Source: an uncultured Bacteroidota bacterium
GTDB taxonomy: Bacteria; Bacteroidota; Bacteroidia; Flavobacteriales; Flavobacteriaceae
Reading direction: 5' to 3'
Assembly (NCBI GenBank): GCA_902606555.1
Contig: CACLGQ010000009.1
Location: 1-33,757, forward strand
Length of the DNA stretch: 33,757 nucleotides
Both the position numbers and the translations under genes were made by a program. The notes under the pieces were generated by a model, which ran no database searches, was not told where the DNA came from, and was given only the letters and a program-made list of their open reading frames with translations. How positions within the stretch are numbered: position 1 is the first letter of the stretch; every line of letters starts with the position of its first letter. This document shows positions 16,487 through 25,574 of this stretch, one piece after another.

Positions 16487-17176
16487 TTAATTTTCTTCTA
16501 TTAAAGTCCTATTTCTCGATCTTTGAATCCATATTATTAAACCGACAGTTATAAGGGCCATCGGTGATAATAACATAAATCCATTATTAACATAACCATA
16601 TTCTTCATAAATAAAATCTGGAATAATTTGAATACCCCATAAAGTTCCCGCACCAAAGAGTTCTCTAAAAAAGGCTACAATAATTAAAATAATACCATAG
16701 CCAATTGCATTACCAATTCCATCTAATAATGATTTCCATACCCCATTGCCCAAAGCAAATGCCTCTAACCTACCCATAACAATACAATTAGTTACAATTA
16801 AACCTATAAATATTGATAATTCTTTACTGACATCATAGGCATAGGCTTTTAAGAATTGATCAACAAGAGCAACCAACGACGAGATTACAACAAGAAAAAC
16901 AATAATTCTTATTCTGTTTGGAATTAAATTTCTAAAAACAGAAATAATTACATTACTACATGCCATTACAAAAATTACTGACATAGTCATTACAACAGCT
17001 GGTTTAAGTTGCACTGTTATTGCCAAAGCTGAGCAGATTCCGAGCACCTGAACTGTTATGGGATTGTTGTCATCTAAAGGATCCGTTAAAAGTTTTCTAT
17101 TTTTCTTTGATAAAATGGGTTCATCACTCCTGCCTATAAATAAAAAAGACGGTTTTTTTATCTTTTTCTTATCCAT
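16487..17176 (-). CDS. nqrD: Na+-NQR subunit D
   Basis: This 229-residue membrane subunit is paralogous to NqrE. It shows the matching cysteines in '[15 protein letters not shown]' (Cys48) and '[16 protein letters not shown]' (Cys131). About 35 polar residues precede the first helix, longer than in the classical Vibrio protein. They look like a normal cytoplasmic extension, because the '[16 protein letters not shown]' core is intact. The gene is three bases downstream of nqrC and one base before nqrE. Confidence 0.97.
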   Translation of the reverse strand: MDKKKIKKPSFLFIGRSDEPILSKKNRKLLTDPLDDNNPITVQVLGICSALAITVQLKPAVVMTMSVIFVMACSNVIISVFRNLIPNRIRIIVFLVVISSLVALVDQFLKAYAYDVSKELSIFIGLIVTNCIVMGRLEAFALGNGVWKSLLDGIGNAIGYGIILIIVAFFRELFGAGTLWGIQIIPDFIYEEYGYVNNGFMLLSPMALITVGLIIWIQRSRNRTLIEEN

Positions 17177-17179
17177 AAC

Positions 17180-17905
17180 TTATAATTGAGCAATATTTAA
17201 TTTTTCCAAATAAGGTAGATAATTATTTAATCTCTCTTTTATCATATTTGTTACACCATCACCAGTAATAGTTGATCCCGAAATTGCATCAACTTCATGA
17301 TCATTTTTATCTTGATTTTTTGGATCATTATTACCTTTCAAAACGGTAATTCCAACAAGTTCTCCCTTTTCGTTGAAAACTTTCTCATCAACAAAACTCG
17401 CTTTAAACCAGTCTTTGGTAATTTCAGCTCCAAGGCCAGCTGTTTCTCCCTTGTGATCAAATGAAACACCGTTGATAGTGTTGAAATCACTTTTTAAAGA
17501 TATATAGCCCCATATTGCATCCCACAGTCCAACACCCCTCAATTCTATTATATAATATTTTTCAGATTCAACTTGAGCTACATATAATGGGAAATGCTGA
17601 TTTTGATATTCCTTCTTCAGTTCTTTTGCTAAATTAATTTCAGAAAATGGATTTAGGGATTCGTTTACTGATCCATCAATTTTGAGTGCTAATTCTTCTT
17701 TAATGTATTTGGAATACAAACCTTCAGCCTCTTCTCTTGAAACATTAATTCCAATGGTTGAGAGTATATTTTGCATCTTTTCATTTTTTACATTTTCCTT
17801 TTGCATTGGCTTGAGTGTTTGGGATGTAAAAGCCAAAATAGATGCTATACCAATAACCATTATACCTACGAAAAGAAAAGTATATATGTTAGAATTTTTA
17901 TCCAT
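17180..17905 (-). CDS. nqrC: Na+-NQR subunit C (FMN-binding)
   Basis: This 241-residue subunit has one N-terminal membrane helix (about 10-27) and a periplasmic FMN-binding domain. Core motifs are 'GLWDAIWGYISL' and 'FDHKGETAGLGAEI' (about 150-162). The flavinylation motif is D-A-I-S-G-S-T (206-212), in which Thr212 should carry FMN; the usual form is S-G-A-T, so the alanine is replaced by serine here. NqrC relays electrons between NqrB and the NqrF/NqrDE side. The gene overlaps nqrB by one base. Confidence 0.96.
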   Translation of the reverse strand: MDKNSNIYTFLFVGIMVIGIASILAFTSQTLKPMQKENVKNEKMQNILSTIGINVSREEAEGLYSKYIKEELALKIDGSVNESLNPFSEINLAKELKKEYQNQHFPLYVAQVESEKYYIIELRGVGLWDAIWGYISLKSDFNTINGVSFDHKGETAGLGAEITKDWFKASFVDEKVFNEKGELVGITVLKGNNDPKNQDKNDHEVDAISGSTITGDGVTNMIKERLNNYLPYLEKLNIAQL

Positions 17906-19059
17906 TAAGCCACTTTTAATTTTGAGCTAAGTCTTTTCTCTCTCCTTTTGACACTAGCATCAATAACATAATGATCAATAGTTGGAGCAAACACATTCAT
18001 TAGAAGTATTGCAAGCATAACACCCTCAGGGTATGCAGGATTGAATACTCTTATTAAAATACAGAAAACCCCAACTAAAATTCCATATATCCATTTACCT
18101 CTCAACGTTTGAGCTGCTGATACAGGATCAGTAGCCATAAAAACAACTCCAAATGCAAATCCACCAACAATTATATGATTATACCAATCAAAGCTCATTA
18201 ATTCATTAGCACCCCACAGATTAAATAACATGCCTGTTAGGGCTGCTCCTATTACTGATCCAACCATTATTCTCCAACTTCCTACACCAGTATAAATCAA
18301 AATAAATGCTCCAATTAACACCATCAATGTAGATGTCTCAGCAATAGATCCAGGTATTGAACCAATAAACATATCCATCATGCTAAACTGATCGGTTGAT
18401 CCCCCTGCAGCAAGCATACCTAAAATGGTTTCACCTGAAACACCATCAACATTAGATGCTTCAGACACCCAAACCTGATTTCCTGACATGTATGTTGGAT
18501 ATGCAAAAAATGCAAAAGCTCTCGCAGTTAAAGCAGGATTCAAAATATTCATTCCTGTTCCACCAAAAGCTTCTTTTCCAATTAAAACTGCAAAAGCAAC
18601 AGATATGGCAACCATCCATAATGGTATATCTACAGGCATTATCATAGGAATTAAGAGACCAGTTACCAAATAACCCTCATTTACTTGATGTCCTCTAAAA
18701 ACGGCAAAAGCAAATTCAATGCCCAGACCTACAATATATGAAACAGCAATCATCGGAAGAATTTTATAAGATCCATGAATTACTGCATCTAAAACTGTAA
18801 ATTCTTCACCTGTTTGATACAAATACTGATAACCAGTATTATAAATTCCATAAAATAAAGCTGGAATAAGAGCAATAATGACTGTTATCATGACTCTTTT
18901 TAAATCAATTCCATCTCTAATATGTGCGCCTGTTTTTGATGTATGATTTGGCACAAATAAAAAAGTTTCAAAAGCATTGAAAGCAGGATATAACTTTTCA
19001 AGTTTTTGGCCTTTATCAAAAGGTACCTTCATTTTATCAACTATTCCTCTTATATTCAT
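17905..19059 (-). CDS. nqrB: Na+-NQR subunit B (FMN and quinone-binding)
   Basis: This 384-residue membrane subunit has about ten helices, covalent FMN and riboflavin, and the sodium pathway. Family motifs include 'HIRDGIDLKRVMITV' (46-60), 'GGTGMNILNPALTARAF' (166-182), 'VFMATDPVSAAQT' (306-318) and 'PEGVMLAILLMN' (344-355). The flavinylation site reads V-D-G-V-S-G-E-T (204-211), with Thr211 the expected FMN carrier; the usual S-G-A-T has glutamate in place of alanine. The gene is one base after nqrA and overlaps nqrC by one base. Confidence 0.97.
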   Translation of the reverse strand: MNIRGIVDKMKVPFDKGQKLEKLYPAFNAFETFLFVPNHTSKTGAHIRDGIDLKRVMITVIIALIPALFYGIYNTGYQYLYQTGEEFTVLDAVIHGSYKILPMIAVSYIVGLGIEFAFAVFRGHQVNEGYLVTGLLIPMIMPVDIPLWMVAISVAFAVLIGKEAFGGTGMNILNPALTARAFAFFAYPTYMSGNQVWVSEASNVDGVSGETILGMLAAGGSTDQFSMMDMFIGSIPGSIAETSTLMVLIGAFILIYTGVGSWRIMVGSVIGAALTGMLFNLWGANELMSFDWYNHIIVGGFAFGVVFMATDPVSAAQTLRGKWIYGILVGVFCILIRVFNPAYPEGVMLAILLMNVFAPTIDHYVIDASVKRREKRLSSKLKVA

Positions 19060-19060
19060 A

Positions 19061-20416
19061 TTATAAAGTTTCTTTAATTAAATAATCTAAACCATTTCTG
19101 ACAATTGTTTGCGCTTCGATTTTTGATGATGATGCATAATCAATTAAAGCGAAATCTTCAGGTGCGACTTCATATATTCCGAGTCTTTCCATTTTTTCAA
19201 TATCTCCAATCATGCACTCTTTGACTAATTGCATTGGGTAAATATCCATTGGAAATACATTTTCCATTTCACCAGTGACAACAAATGCCCTTTCCTCCCC
19301 ATTTAAATTAGTATCATACTCTTTTGGCTTTGATGAATTAAGCCAACCAAATGATGACCTGTATATACTTGGGACCGAATTATTAATAAAAGGTATCCAA
19401 CCAAACAATTTGTAATTATTCCCCTCTTTAAGAACGGAAATATTATTATTGTAGAAGCCTATGTAGCTATCAGGTCCAACTGTTTTTCCAGTCAAAACAT
19501 CCCCATTGATAATTCTACATTGAATTCCATTTTTAAAATCAATTTGATTTAAAATTGATTGTAATTTTGCTCCGATTACAGTCCTAAAATATTTTGGGTT
19601 ATTTATGGGAGGACCAGAAACTGCTAAGGTTCTTGTGGGAATAAACTCACCCTCTAAAAATAAATTACCTATGATGCAAACATCTTCAGGTCTAATCACC
19701 CAGACAGATTCACCTATATTTATAGGATCAATATGATGAATCTGAACACCAACATTTCCAGATGGATGGGGTCCAGAAAAAATATTTTTATTAAAATCAT
19801 TTAATTCTTTATTTAAAAATTCTTGATTTTTATTGACTCCAATATTTAGATTCCCAGGTGTGATTTTATCTAATATCTTAAGTCCGTATTTGAATAACTC
19901 AATTTGGTCTTTAAGAATAAATTCGAAATCTACAGACAGTGGAGCAGAATCAAAACATGATATAAAAATAGATTTAGGATTTTGAAGAGGGTCCGCTATA
20001 ATATCAAATGGTCTTTGTTTTATGAAAGGCCAACATCCTGATTCTAATAAAGTATCAATTATATTTTCTCTTTTAATTTTTTCTAAGGCTGGAATTTCAT
20101 GCTTAATTGCAGAATCAATTTTGTCAGTGGAAATAATAATTTCTAATATTTTTCTTCGTTCCCCCCTCACTATTTTATCAATCTTTCCATGCGATGGTGA
20201 AACAAATTTTATACTTTCATTAGCCTTCGAATAAAAGATAGGTTGACCTCTTTTTACATTATCCCCCTCTTTGACTAAAAGCTTAGGCATAATGAGATGA
20301 AAATCGTGTAAAATTAGTCCGAGTTTATTTGGTAAAGGAATTTTTTTTAATTCTTTATCTGCAACACCTTTGATATTTATGGATAAACCATTTTTGATTA
20401 CAATGCCCTTTGACAT
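19061..20416 (-). CDS. nqrA: Na+-NQR subunit A
   Basis: This 451-residue peripheral subunit starts the nqr operon. The N-terminus 'VIKNGLSINIKG' and the biotinyl-like 'LVKEGDNVKRGQPIF' and 'FVSPSHGKIDKIVRGERR' are typical, as are 'FSGPHPSGNVGVQIHHIDP' and 'RTLAVSGPPI'. It faces the cytoplasm and interacts with NqrB and quinone. The right start is the ATG at 20416 (MSKGIVIKNG): an in-frame TTG 24 bases upstream lies inside the promoter's TATATTTG and would not be transcribed in full. The 72-base gap to the divergent T9SS plug gene holds the promoter. Confidence 0.96.
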   Translation of the reverse strand: MSKGIVIKNGLSINIKGVADKELKKIPLPNKLGLILHDFHLIMPKLLVKEGDNVKRGQPIFYSKANESIKFVSPSHGKIDKIVRGERRKILEIIISTDKIDSAIKHEIPALEKIKRENIIDTLLESGCWPFIKQRPFDIIADPLQNPKSIFISCFDSAPLSVDFEFILKDQIELFKYGLKILDKITPGNLNIGVNKNQEFLNKELNDFNKNIFSGPHPSGNVGVQIHHIDPINIGESVWVIRPEDVCIIGNLFLEGEFIPTRTLAVSGPPINNPKYFRTVIGAKLQSILNQIDFKNGIQCRIINGDVLTGKTVGPDSYIGFYNNNISVLKEGNNYKLFGWIPFINNSVPSIYRSSFGWLNSSKPKEYDTNLNGEERAFVVTGEMENVFPMDIYPMQLVKECMIGDIEKMERLGIYEVAPEDFALIDYASSSKIEAQTIVRNGLDYLIKETL

Positions 20417-20437
20417 AAATCCAATAAAATTTCGTCG

Positions 20438-20445
20438 CAAATATA
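20438..20445 (-). promoter_or_regulatory. -7 element of the nqr operon promoter
   Basis: Reads TATATTTG on the minus strand, an exact TAnnTTTG, ending 21 bases ahead of the nqrA ATG. No clear TTTG is found 17-19 bases further upstream, so the -33 half is weak or absent. It lies in the region shared with the divergent plug-protein gene. Confidence 0.65.
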
Positions 20446-20488
20446 CAACGAAGTAAAATATTTATTACTAATATTATGTAGTTTTTTT

Positions 20489-21688
20489 ATGATAAAATCC
20501 AATCTATTTGTTAACTGTTTATTTTTAATAATTTTTTTATTAAATAATAGTTTTTCACAAGAGAAAATTATTAAAAGTATAAGTATTTCTGGAAGCTCAT
20601 CTAACAATCAAAAAATTGTTTTTTTTAATAGCGAAATCATGAATGTAAATTTTGATGAGCTAAGTACTAAACCTTACAATTTTTATTACTCTATTGAACA
20701 TTATGATTATAGCTGGGAACTGTCCAATATTTTTAAGAATGAGTATATTACTGGTTTTGATGACATACGTATTTCTAACTATAAAAATTCATTTAATACT
20801 TTACAAAAATTCACTAATTACTCATTTACAATCCCAAATGAAAATTTTAAAATAAAGTCATCTGGAAACTACAAATTAATTGTAAAGGATAACAGAAATA
20901 ATATTGTTTTTGAAAGAAAGTTTGTTTTCATCAATGATTATATTTTAGGAAATATTGAAATTTCAAGAGCAAAAGAAATTAATTTAATTAATGAGTTTCA
21001 AAATCTAAAAATTTCCTTCAGATGTACAAATTGTTCATATGACATAAATTCTGAATATAAACTTGCTGTAATAAAGAATAAAAATTTTAATGATTTAAAA
21101 ATATTTGAGAAACCAACTCTTAAAACATCAAATAAACTAATTTTTGATTATATATTGTTTAGTGCTGGGGATGAGTACCATAGTTTTGACACAAAAAATA
21201 TATTAAGCGCAAGCAATGAAATCAAAAGAGTTGAAAATGGTCCTTTATACTCAACAGTTTTACATGATGATGTTCAAAAAAATAAGTACACTTACAATCC
21301 TGATAAAAATGGAATTTTTAAAATTAACAATAATAGTGTAAATAAAAATACTGAGTCCGATTACACTAAAGTTAAATTCTCATTTTTTTCAAGTGAGGAT
21401 ATTATTGGAGATTTGTACGTGGTTGGAGGTTTTAATAATTATAAGTTGAGTGAGGAATTTAAACTTTCACAAACGTCTAAAAATATTTATTCAACTGAAC
21501 TATTAATGAAACAAGGCTTTTATAATTACAAGTACGTTGTAGATAACAATGGTATTATAAATGATGTTTCAAGTTTTTGGCAAACAGAAAATGATTATAA
21601 TGCTTTTTTATATGAAAAAAAACCATCCGATAGATACTACAAAATAATTGGATATGCCAATGAAAATTCATTAAAAATCGTAAATTAG
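20489..21688 (+). CDS. Type IX secretion system plug protein (DUF5103 family)
   Basis: This 399-residue exported protein has a signal peptide (1-23, ending 'NNSFSQ') and the family's early pattern: 'IIKSISISGSSSNNQ', 'YYSIEHYDYSWELSN', 'ITGFDDIRISNYKNSFNTLQKFTNYSFTIPN'. The C-terminal part, about 285 on, contains 'VKFSFFSSEDIIGDLYVVGGFNNYK', an Ig/CBM-like sandwich. The family, formerly DUF5103, corresponds to the plug that closes the periplasmic side of the SprA/Sov channel in T9SS. No other T9SS gene is adjacent; PorT is about 7 kb away. The gene is followed by apaG and pruA in the same direction, 20 bases from apaG. Confidence 0.85.
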   Translation: MIKSNLFVNCLFLIIFLLNNSFSQEKIIKSISISGSSSNNQKIVFFNSEIMNVNFDELSTKPYNFYYSIEHYDYSWELSNIFKNEYITGFDDIRISNYKNSFNTLQKFTNYSFTIPNENFKIKSSGNYKLIVKDNRNNIVFERKFVFINDYILGNIEISRAKEINLINEFQNLKISFRCTNCSYDINSEYKLAVIKNKNFNDLKIFEKPTLKTSNKLIFDYILFSAGDEYHSFDTKNILSASNEIKRVENGPLYSTVLHDDVQKNKYTYNPDKNGIFKINNNSVNKNTESDYTKVKFSFFSSEDIIGDLYVVGGFNNYKLSEEFKLSQTSKNIYSTELLMKQGFYNYKYVVDNNGIINDVSSFWQTENDYNAFLYEKKPSDRYYKIIGYANENSLKIVN

Positions 21689-21708
21689 AAATTGATTATT
21701 TAAACATC

Positions 21709-22101
21709 ATGATTAGTAAAATAACAAAACTAAATAATTTGAAAGGGATAAGTATTTCCACATCATCTTACTTCATAAAAAAAACATATTTTAAAAAAAA
21801 AATTAACTATTTATATAAAAGTGTAATTACTATATCAAATAATGGTAAGAACTCAATTCAAATCTTATCAAGACATAAAAAAGTATTTGAAATTTATGGT
21901 GTAAAAACATTAAATTCAATTTTAAAAGAAAAACCAATTATCAAGCCAGGAAAAAAAATTATTTTAAATTTAGATTATTCAATTAAATCAAAACTAGCTA
22001 CTATCATTGGTTATTTTTCCATTATTAGCTTAAATAATTCTGCAATATTTAAAGCACATATACCCAAAATTAAACTTACACATCCTGAAATTTTAAATTA
22101 A
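21709..22101 (+). CDS. apaG: ApaG-like protein, strongly diverged
   Basis: This 130-residue protein aligns by eye to ApaG. The matching points are 'GISISTSSYFIKK' at the N-terminus, 'YKSVITISNNGKNSIQILSRH' in the middle, 'EKPIIKPGKKI', 'IIGYFSI' in place of M-x-G-x-Y, and the end 'HIPKIKLTHPEILN', which keeps the classic P-x-x-L-N. ApaG is a small fibronectin-like protein of poorly known role, linked to Co2+/Mg2+ handling and Ap4A. The usual G-x-G-V-V-G stretch is not recognisable and the protein is very basic. Its stop and the pruA ATG share base 22101, so the two are co-translated. Confidence 0.7.
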   Translation: MISKITKLNNLKGISISTSSYFIKKTYFKKKINYLYKSVITISNNGKNSIQILSRHKKVFEIYGVKTLNSILKEKPIIKPGKKIILNLDYSIKSKLATIIGYFSIISLNNSAIFKAHIPKIKLTHPEILN

Positions 22102-23720
22102 TGAATAAAATAAAAATTTATGAGGCCGAAAATGAACCTGTATTAGGATATAAAAAAGGTTCTAAAGAAAGGTTGAATGTTGAAAAAGTATATAATGAAA
22201 TGTTTAATTCTAAAGTTGATATCCCCCTTTACATTGGGAACGAGGAAATATTAACAAGTGAAAGAAAAAATATCCTTCCACCTCACGATCATAAGAACAT
22301 TGTAGGAACATATTCCCTGGCAAATGAAAAGCATGTCATTAATGCAATTAAAAATCTACTTGAAAATAAAAAATCTTGGTCAGAAACACCATGGAAAAAA
22401 AGATGTGATATATTTTTAAAAGCTGCTGATCTTATATCGAATAAATACAGAGCAAAAATTACAGCTGGAACCATGATAGGTCAATCTAAAAATATATTTC
22501 AAGCTGAAATTGATGCGGCATGTGAATTTGTAGATTTTTTAAAATTTAATGTTTCATACCTTACCGAAATTTATAATGAACAACCAATTGACGGCCCAGG
22601 AAAATCCAATCACCTTGAATATAGACCATTAGAAGGATTTGTTTATTCAGTTACACCATTTAATTTTACAGCTATCGGTGGTAATTTGTGTGCAAGTGCT
22701 GCTTTAATGGGGAATGTTGTTTTATGGAAACCAAGCGATAATCAAGTTCTTACTGCAAAAATAACTATGGATATTTTAAAGGAAGCGGGGCTTCCCGATG
22801 GTGTGATCAATATGGTTACTGGTGACCCTGAAATGATTACAGATATTGCTCTTAAGCATCCCGAATTTTCTGGATTACATTTCACTGGATCAACATCTGT
22901 ATTCAGAGATTTGTGGAAAAAAATAGGAAATAATATCTATCTCTACAGAGATTATCCAAGAATAGTTGGAGAAACTGGCGGAAAGGATTTTATTTTTTGT
23001 CACCCATCTGCCAATATTGATACGACCTCCACTGCAATAATTAGAGGTGCATTTGAATACCAAGGCCAAAAGTGCTCTGCAGCATCAAGAATATATATTC
23101 CCAGATCAATATCTGATACTATAATTGAAAAAGTCATTGATGAAACCAAAACCATTAAAATGGGTTCACCGATTGATTTTAATAATTTTATGACAGCAGT
23201 CATCCATAAAGGTGCATTTGAAAGAATATCAAGCTATATAGATTACGCAAAGTCGAGTGATGAATGTGAAATTCTATATGGTGGAAATTACGATGATTCA
23301 GTAGGATATTTTATTGAACCCACAATTATATTAACTAAAAACCACCAATTTAAAACAATGAAAGAGGAAATTTTTGGACCAGTAGTAACATTATATATTT
23401 ATGAAGATGAAAGCTGGGAAGATATGCTTGACATTGTTGATAACACCTCTGACTATGCTTTGACAGGTGCATTTATATCTCAAGATGAGGATAGTATTGA
23501 AGTTGCACTAAATAAATTAAAATATAGTGCAGGTAATTTTTATGTTAATGATAAACCATCTGGGGCTGTTGTAGGTCAACAACCTTTTGGTGGTTGTAGA
23601 GCTTCTGGAACTGATGATAAAGCAGGATCAAAGCTTAATTTACTGAGATGGGTTAGTCCTAGATTAGTTAGTAGAACTCATAATCCTCCAACTAGTTATC
23701 CATATGATTATATGGATTAG
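22101..23720 (+). CDS. pruA: L-glutamate gamma-semialdehyde (P5C) dehydrogenase
   Basis: This 539-residue aldehyde dehydrogenase oxidises glutamate semialdehyde to glutamate, the second step of proline catabolism. Key residues are Asn188 in 'VTPFNFTAIGG', Glu291 in 'VGETGGKDF', and the catalytic Cys325 in 'YQGQKCSAASR'. 'GLHFTGSTSVFRDLWKKIG' and the late 'QQPFGGCRASGTDDKAG' are typical of the single-domain PruA (type 1) group. No proline dehydrogenase (PutA/PutB) is present in the window. It is the last gene of the operon; its end overlaps rsmG on the other strand by 29 bases (23692-23720). Confidence 0.96.
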   Translation: MNKIKIYEAENEPVLGYKKGSKERLNVEKVYNEMFNSKVDIPLYIGNEEILTSERKNILPPHDHKNIVGTYSLANEKHVINAIKNLLENKKSWSETPWKKRCDIFLKAADLISNKYRAKITAGTMIGQSKNIFQAEIDAACEFVDFLKFNVSYLTEIYNEQPIDGPGKSNHLEYRPLEGFVYSVTPFNFTAIGGNLCASAALMGNVVLWKPSDNQVLTAKITMDILKEAGLPDGVINMVTGDPEMITDIALKHPEFSGLHFTGSTSVFRDLWKKIGNNIYLYRDYPRIVGETGGKDFIFCHPSANIDTTSTAIIRGAFEYQGQKCSAASRIYIPRSISDTIIEKVIDETKTIKMGSPIDFNNFMTAVIHKGAFERISSYIDYAKSSDECEILYGGNYDDSVGYFIEPTIILTKNHQFKTMKEEIFGPVVTLYIYEDESWEDMLDIVDNTSDYALTGAFISQDEDSIEVALNKLKYSAGNFYVNDKPSGAVVGQQPFGGCRASGTDDKAGSKLNLLRWVSPRLVSRTHNPPTSYPYDYMD

Positions 23721-24330
23721 GTATGTAAAGTATTTTTTTTGTTTCAAAAAAAATCTCTGAAAAAAAAGATTTTAATTCAATTATTTGAAACACATTTATA
23801 TTTTTTAGTTCAGATTTCAAGTTACCCCCTTTAAGACAAATTATCCCATTTTTAATTTTATTGTTTCCATTAAATTTTATTCTTCCTTTGCATATTTTAA
23901 CTAATCTATCAGTAGAAGATACGGCCCTATTTATAATAAAATCATAATTATGATTTAAATCAATAATATCAATATTTTGAGCTGTGACATTATTTAAACC
24001 TAATTCATCAATGATTTCATTCAAAACATTAATTTTTTTTTTCTTTCGATCAATTAATTTGAATTTTGAATCAGGGAAGAGAATGGACAATGGAATACCT
24101 GGAAGTCCTCCGCCAGTTCCAAGGTCTAATATCTCATTGTCTTTTTTAAAATCAATAAATTTTGAAATACTTAAAGAATGTATTAAGTGATTAATTTCAA
24201 AGTTTTCAATATCCTTTCTTGAAATTAAGTTTATTTTATCATTCCATTTCTTTATTAAACTTTCAAACAGAATTAACTTTTCAACTTGAAGTTCTGAAAT
24301 TTGTGGAAAATATTTTTTTAACAGCTCCAT
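23692..24330 (-). CDS. rsmG: 16S rRNA (guanine-N7) methyltransferase RsmG
   Basis: This 212-residue SAM enzyme methylates G527 of 16S rRNA. The GidB/RsmG signature is 'ILDLGTGGGLPGIPLSILFP' (67-86), preceded by 'LIKKWNDKINLISRKD' and followed by 'LIDRKKKKINVLNEI'. The late 'INRAVSSTDRLVKIC' and 'KGGNLKSEL' are also family features. The C-terminus overlaps the 3' end of pruA by 29 bases. Upstream, 56 bases separate it from the divergent aminotransferase gene. Confidence 0.96.
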   Translation of the reverse strand: MELLKKYFPQISELQVEKLILFESLIKKWNDKINLISRKDIENFEINHLIHSLSISKFIDFKKDNEILDLGTGGGLPGIPLSILFPDSKFKLIDRKKKKINVLNEIIDELGLNNVTAQNIDIIDLNHNYDFIINRAVSSTDRLVKICKGRIKFNGNNKIKNGIICLKGGNLKSELKNINVFQIIELKSFFSEIFFETKKILYIPNPYNHMDN

Positions 24331-24359
24331 TTGATCATATTTTACTAATGTAATTTAAA

Positions 24360-24367
24360 TATCTTTG
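24360..24367 (+). promoter_or_regulatory. -7 promoter element for the aminotransferase gene
   Basis: TATCTTTG, an exact TAnnTTTG, ending 19 bases ahead of the ATG at 24387 in the 56-base divergent gap. No good -33 TTTG stands at 17-19 bases; the nearest TTTG (24330-24333) is 26 bases away. Confidence 0.6.
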
Positions 24368-24386
24368 AAAATAATAATTTGAATTT

Positions 24387-25574
24387 ATGAAAGAATTTTT
24401 GACTGATAAAATTAATAACTTACCTGCATCTGCAACATTAACAATGGCAGCCAAAGCAAGAGAATTAAAGAATAATGGAATTGACATAATTGGATTAAGT
24501 TTAGGGGAACCTGATTTTAATACACCTGATTTTATTAAAAATTCAGCAATTGATGCAATAAATAAAAATTATAATTCATATACACCTGTGGATGGGTACT
24601 TGGAACTTAAAGAATCTATTTGTAAAAAATTTGAGAGGGATAATAAAATAATTTATAATCCAAATCAAATTGTTGTATCAACAGGTGCTAAACAGTCAAT
24701 TGCTAACGTAGTTCAGGCATTGATAAAACCTGGTGAGGAAGTTATTTTGTTAGCTCCATTTTGGGTAAGTTACTCAGCTATTGTATTAATGGCTGATGGT
24801 ATTCCAAAAATTTTAAAAAGTGATATCTCTAATGATTTTAAAGTAACTGCAAAACAAATTGATGATGCAATTACTGACAAAACTAAAATGGTAATTATTA
24901 ATTCTCCAAACAATCCAAGTGGAACTGTTTACAATAAAAAGGAATTAAATGAAATTGCTGGTGTACTCAAAAAATACCCCAAGGTATTTATTCTATCGGA
25001 TGAAATTTATGAACACATTAACTATGGATCTGAACATATAAGTTTTGCTGCTATAAAGGAAATGTATGACAGAACCATAACGGTTAATGGAATCGCTAAA
25101 GCATTTGCGATGACAGGATGGAGAATTGGATATTTAGGAGCACCTTCCTGGATTGCAAAAGCATGTACAAAATTACAAGGTCAAGTAACAAGCGGGGCAA
25201 ATTGTATTGCTCAAAGAGCTACAATTGAGGCCATATCTGAGTCTCCTGAAAAAATTCACTACATGGTCAAAGAGTTTGAAGAAAGGAAGAATCTAATAAT
25301 TAAACTATTAAGTGAAATAAAAGGTTTCCAGTTAAATAATCCTGATGGTGCATTTTATATTTTTCCAGATATATCCTATTATTTTGGAAAGAAAATTAGT
25401 GATGTTACAATCAAAAATGCTTCAGATTTTGCTATGCTTATTTTAGAAAAAGCTCATGTAGCTACTGTTACGGGTGATGCATTTGGTTCACCAAAAAATA
25501 TCAGAATAAGTTATGCAGCGTCAAAAGAAAATATAATAACCGCAGTTAATAGAATCAAAGACTTGTTAAACTAA
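24387..25574 (+). CDS. Aspartate-type aminotransferase, PLP-dependent, class I
   Basis: This 395-residue enzyme of fold type I uses pyridoxal phosphate. 'GLSLGEPDFNTP' (36-47), 'VSTGAKQSI' (98-105), Asn175 in 'NSPNNPSGTVY', Asp205 and Tyr208 in 'LSDEIYEH', and the Schiff-base Lys238 in 'NGIAKAFAMTGWRIGY' are all present, as is a late 'NIRISYAAS' with the carboxylate-binding Arg. It most resembles the subgroup I-beta aspartate (AspB/AAT) or prephenate aminotransferases. Its own promoter lies just upstream. The stop codon overlaps that of the convergent trkH (25571-25574). Confidence 0.93.
   Translation: MKEFLTDKINNLPASATLTMAAKARELKNNGIDIIGLSLGEPDFNTPDFIKNSAIDAINKNYNSYTPVDGYLELKESICKKFERDNKIIYNPNQIVVSTGAKQSIANVVQALIKPGEEVILLAPFWVSYSAIVLMADGIPKILKSDISNDFKVTAKQIDDAITDKTKMVIINSPNNPSGTVYNKKELNEIAGVLKKYPKVFILSDEIYEHINYGSEHISFAAIKEMYDRTITVNGIAKAFAMTGWRIGYLGAPSWIAKACTKLQGQVTSGANCIAQRATIEAISESPEKIHYMVKEFEERKNLIIKLLSEIKGFQLNNPDGAFYIFPDISYYFGKKISDVTIKNASDFAMLILEKAHVATVTGDAFGSPKNIRISYAASKENIITAVNRIKDLLN

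Noticed and set aside
18456-18673. Two overlapping plus-strand frames inside nqrB
   Set aside because: Low-complexity translations, mutually overlapping, and opposite to a well-conserved gene.
20398-20607. Minus-strand open frame across the nqrA/plug-gene gap
   Set aside because: It overlaps the start of nqrA and the plug-protein signal peptide, and its sequence has no recognisable feature.
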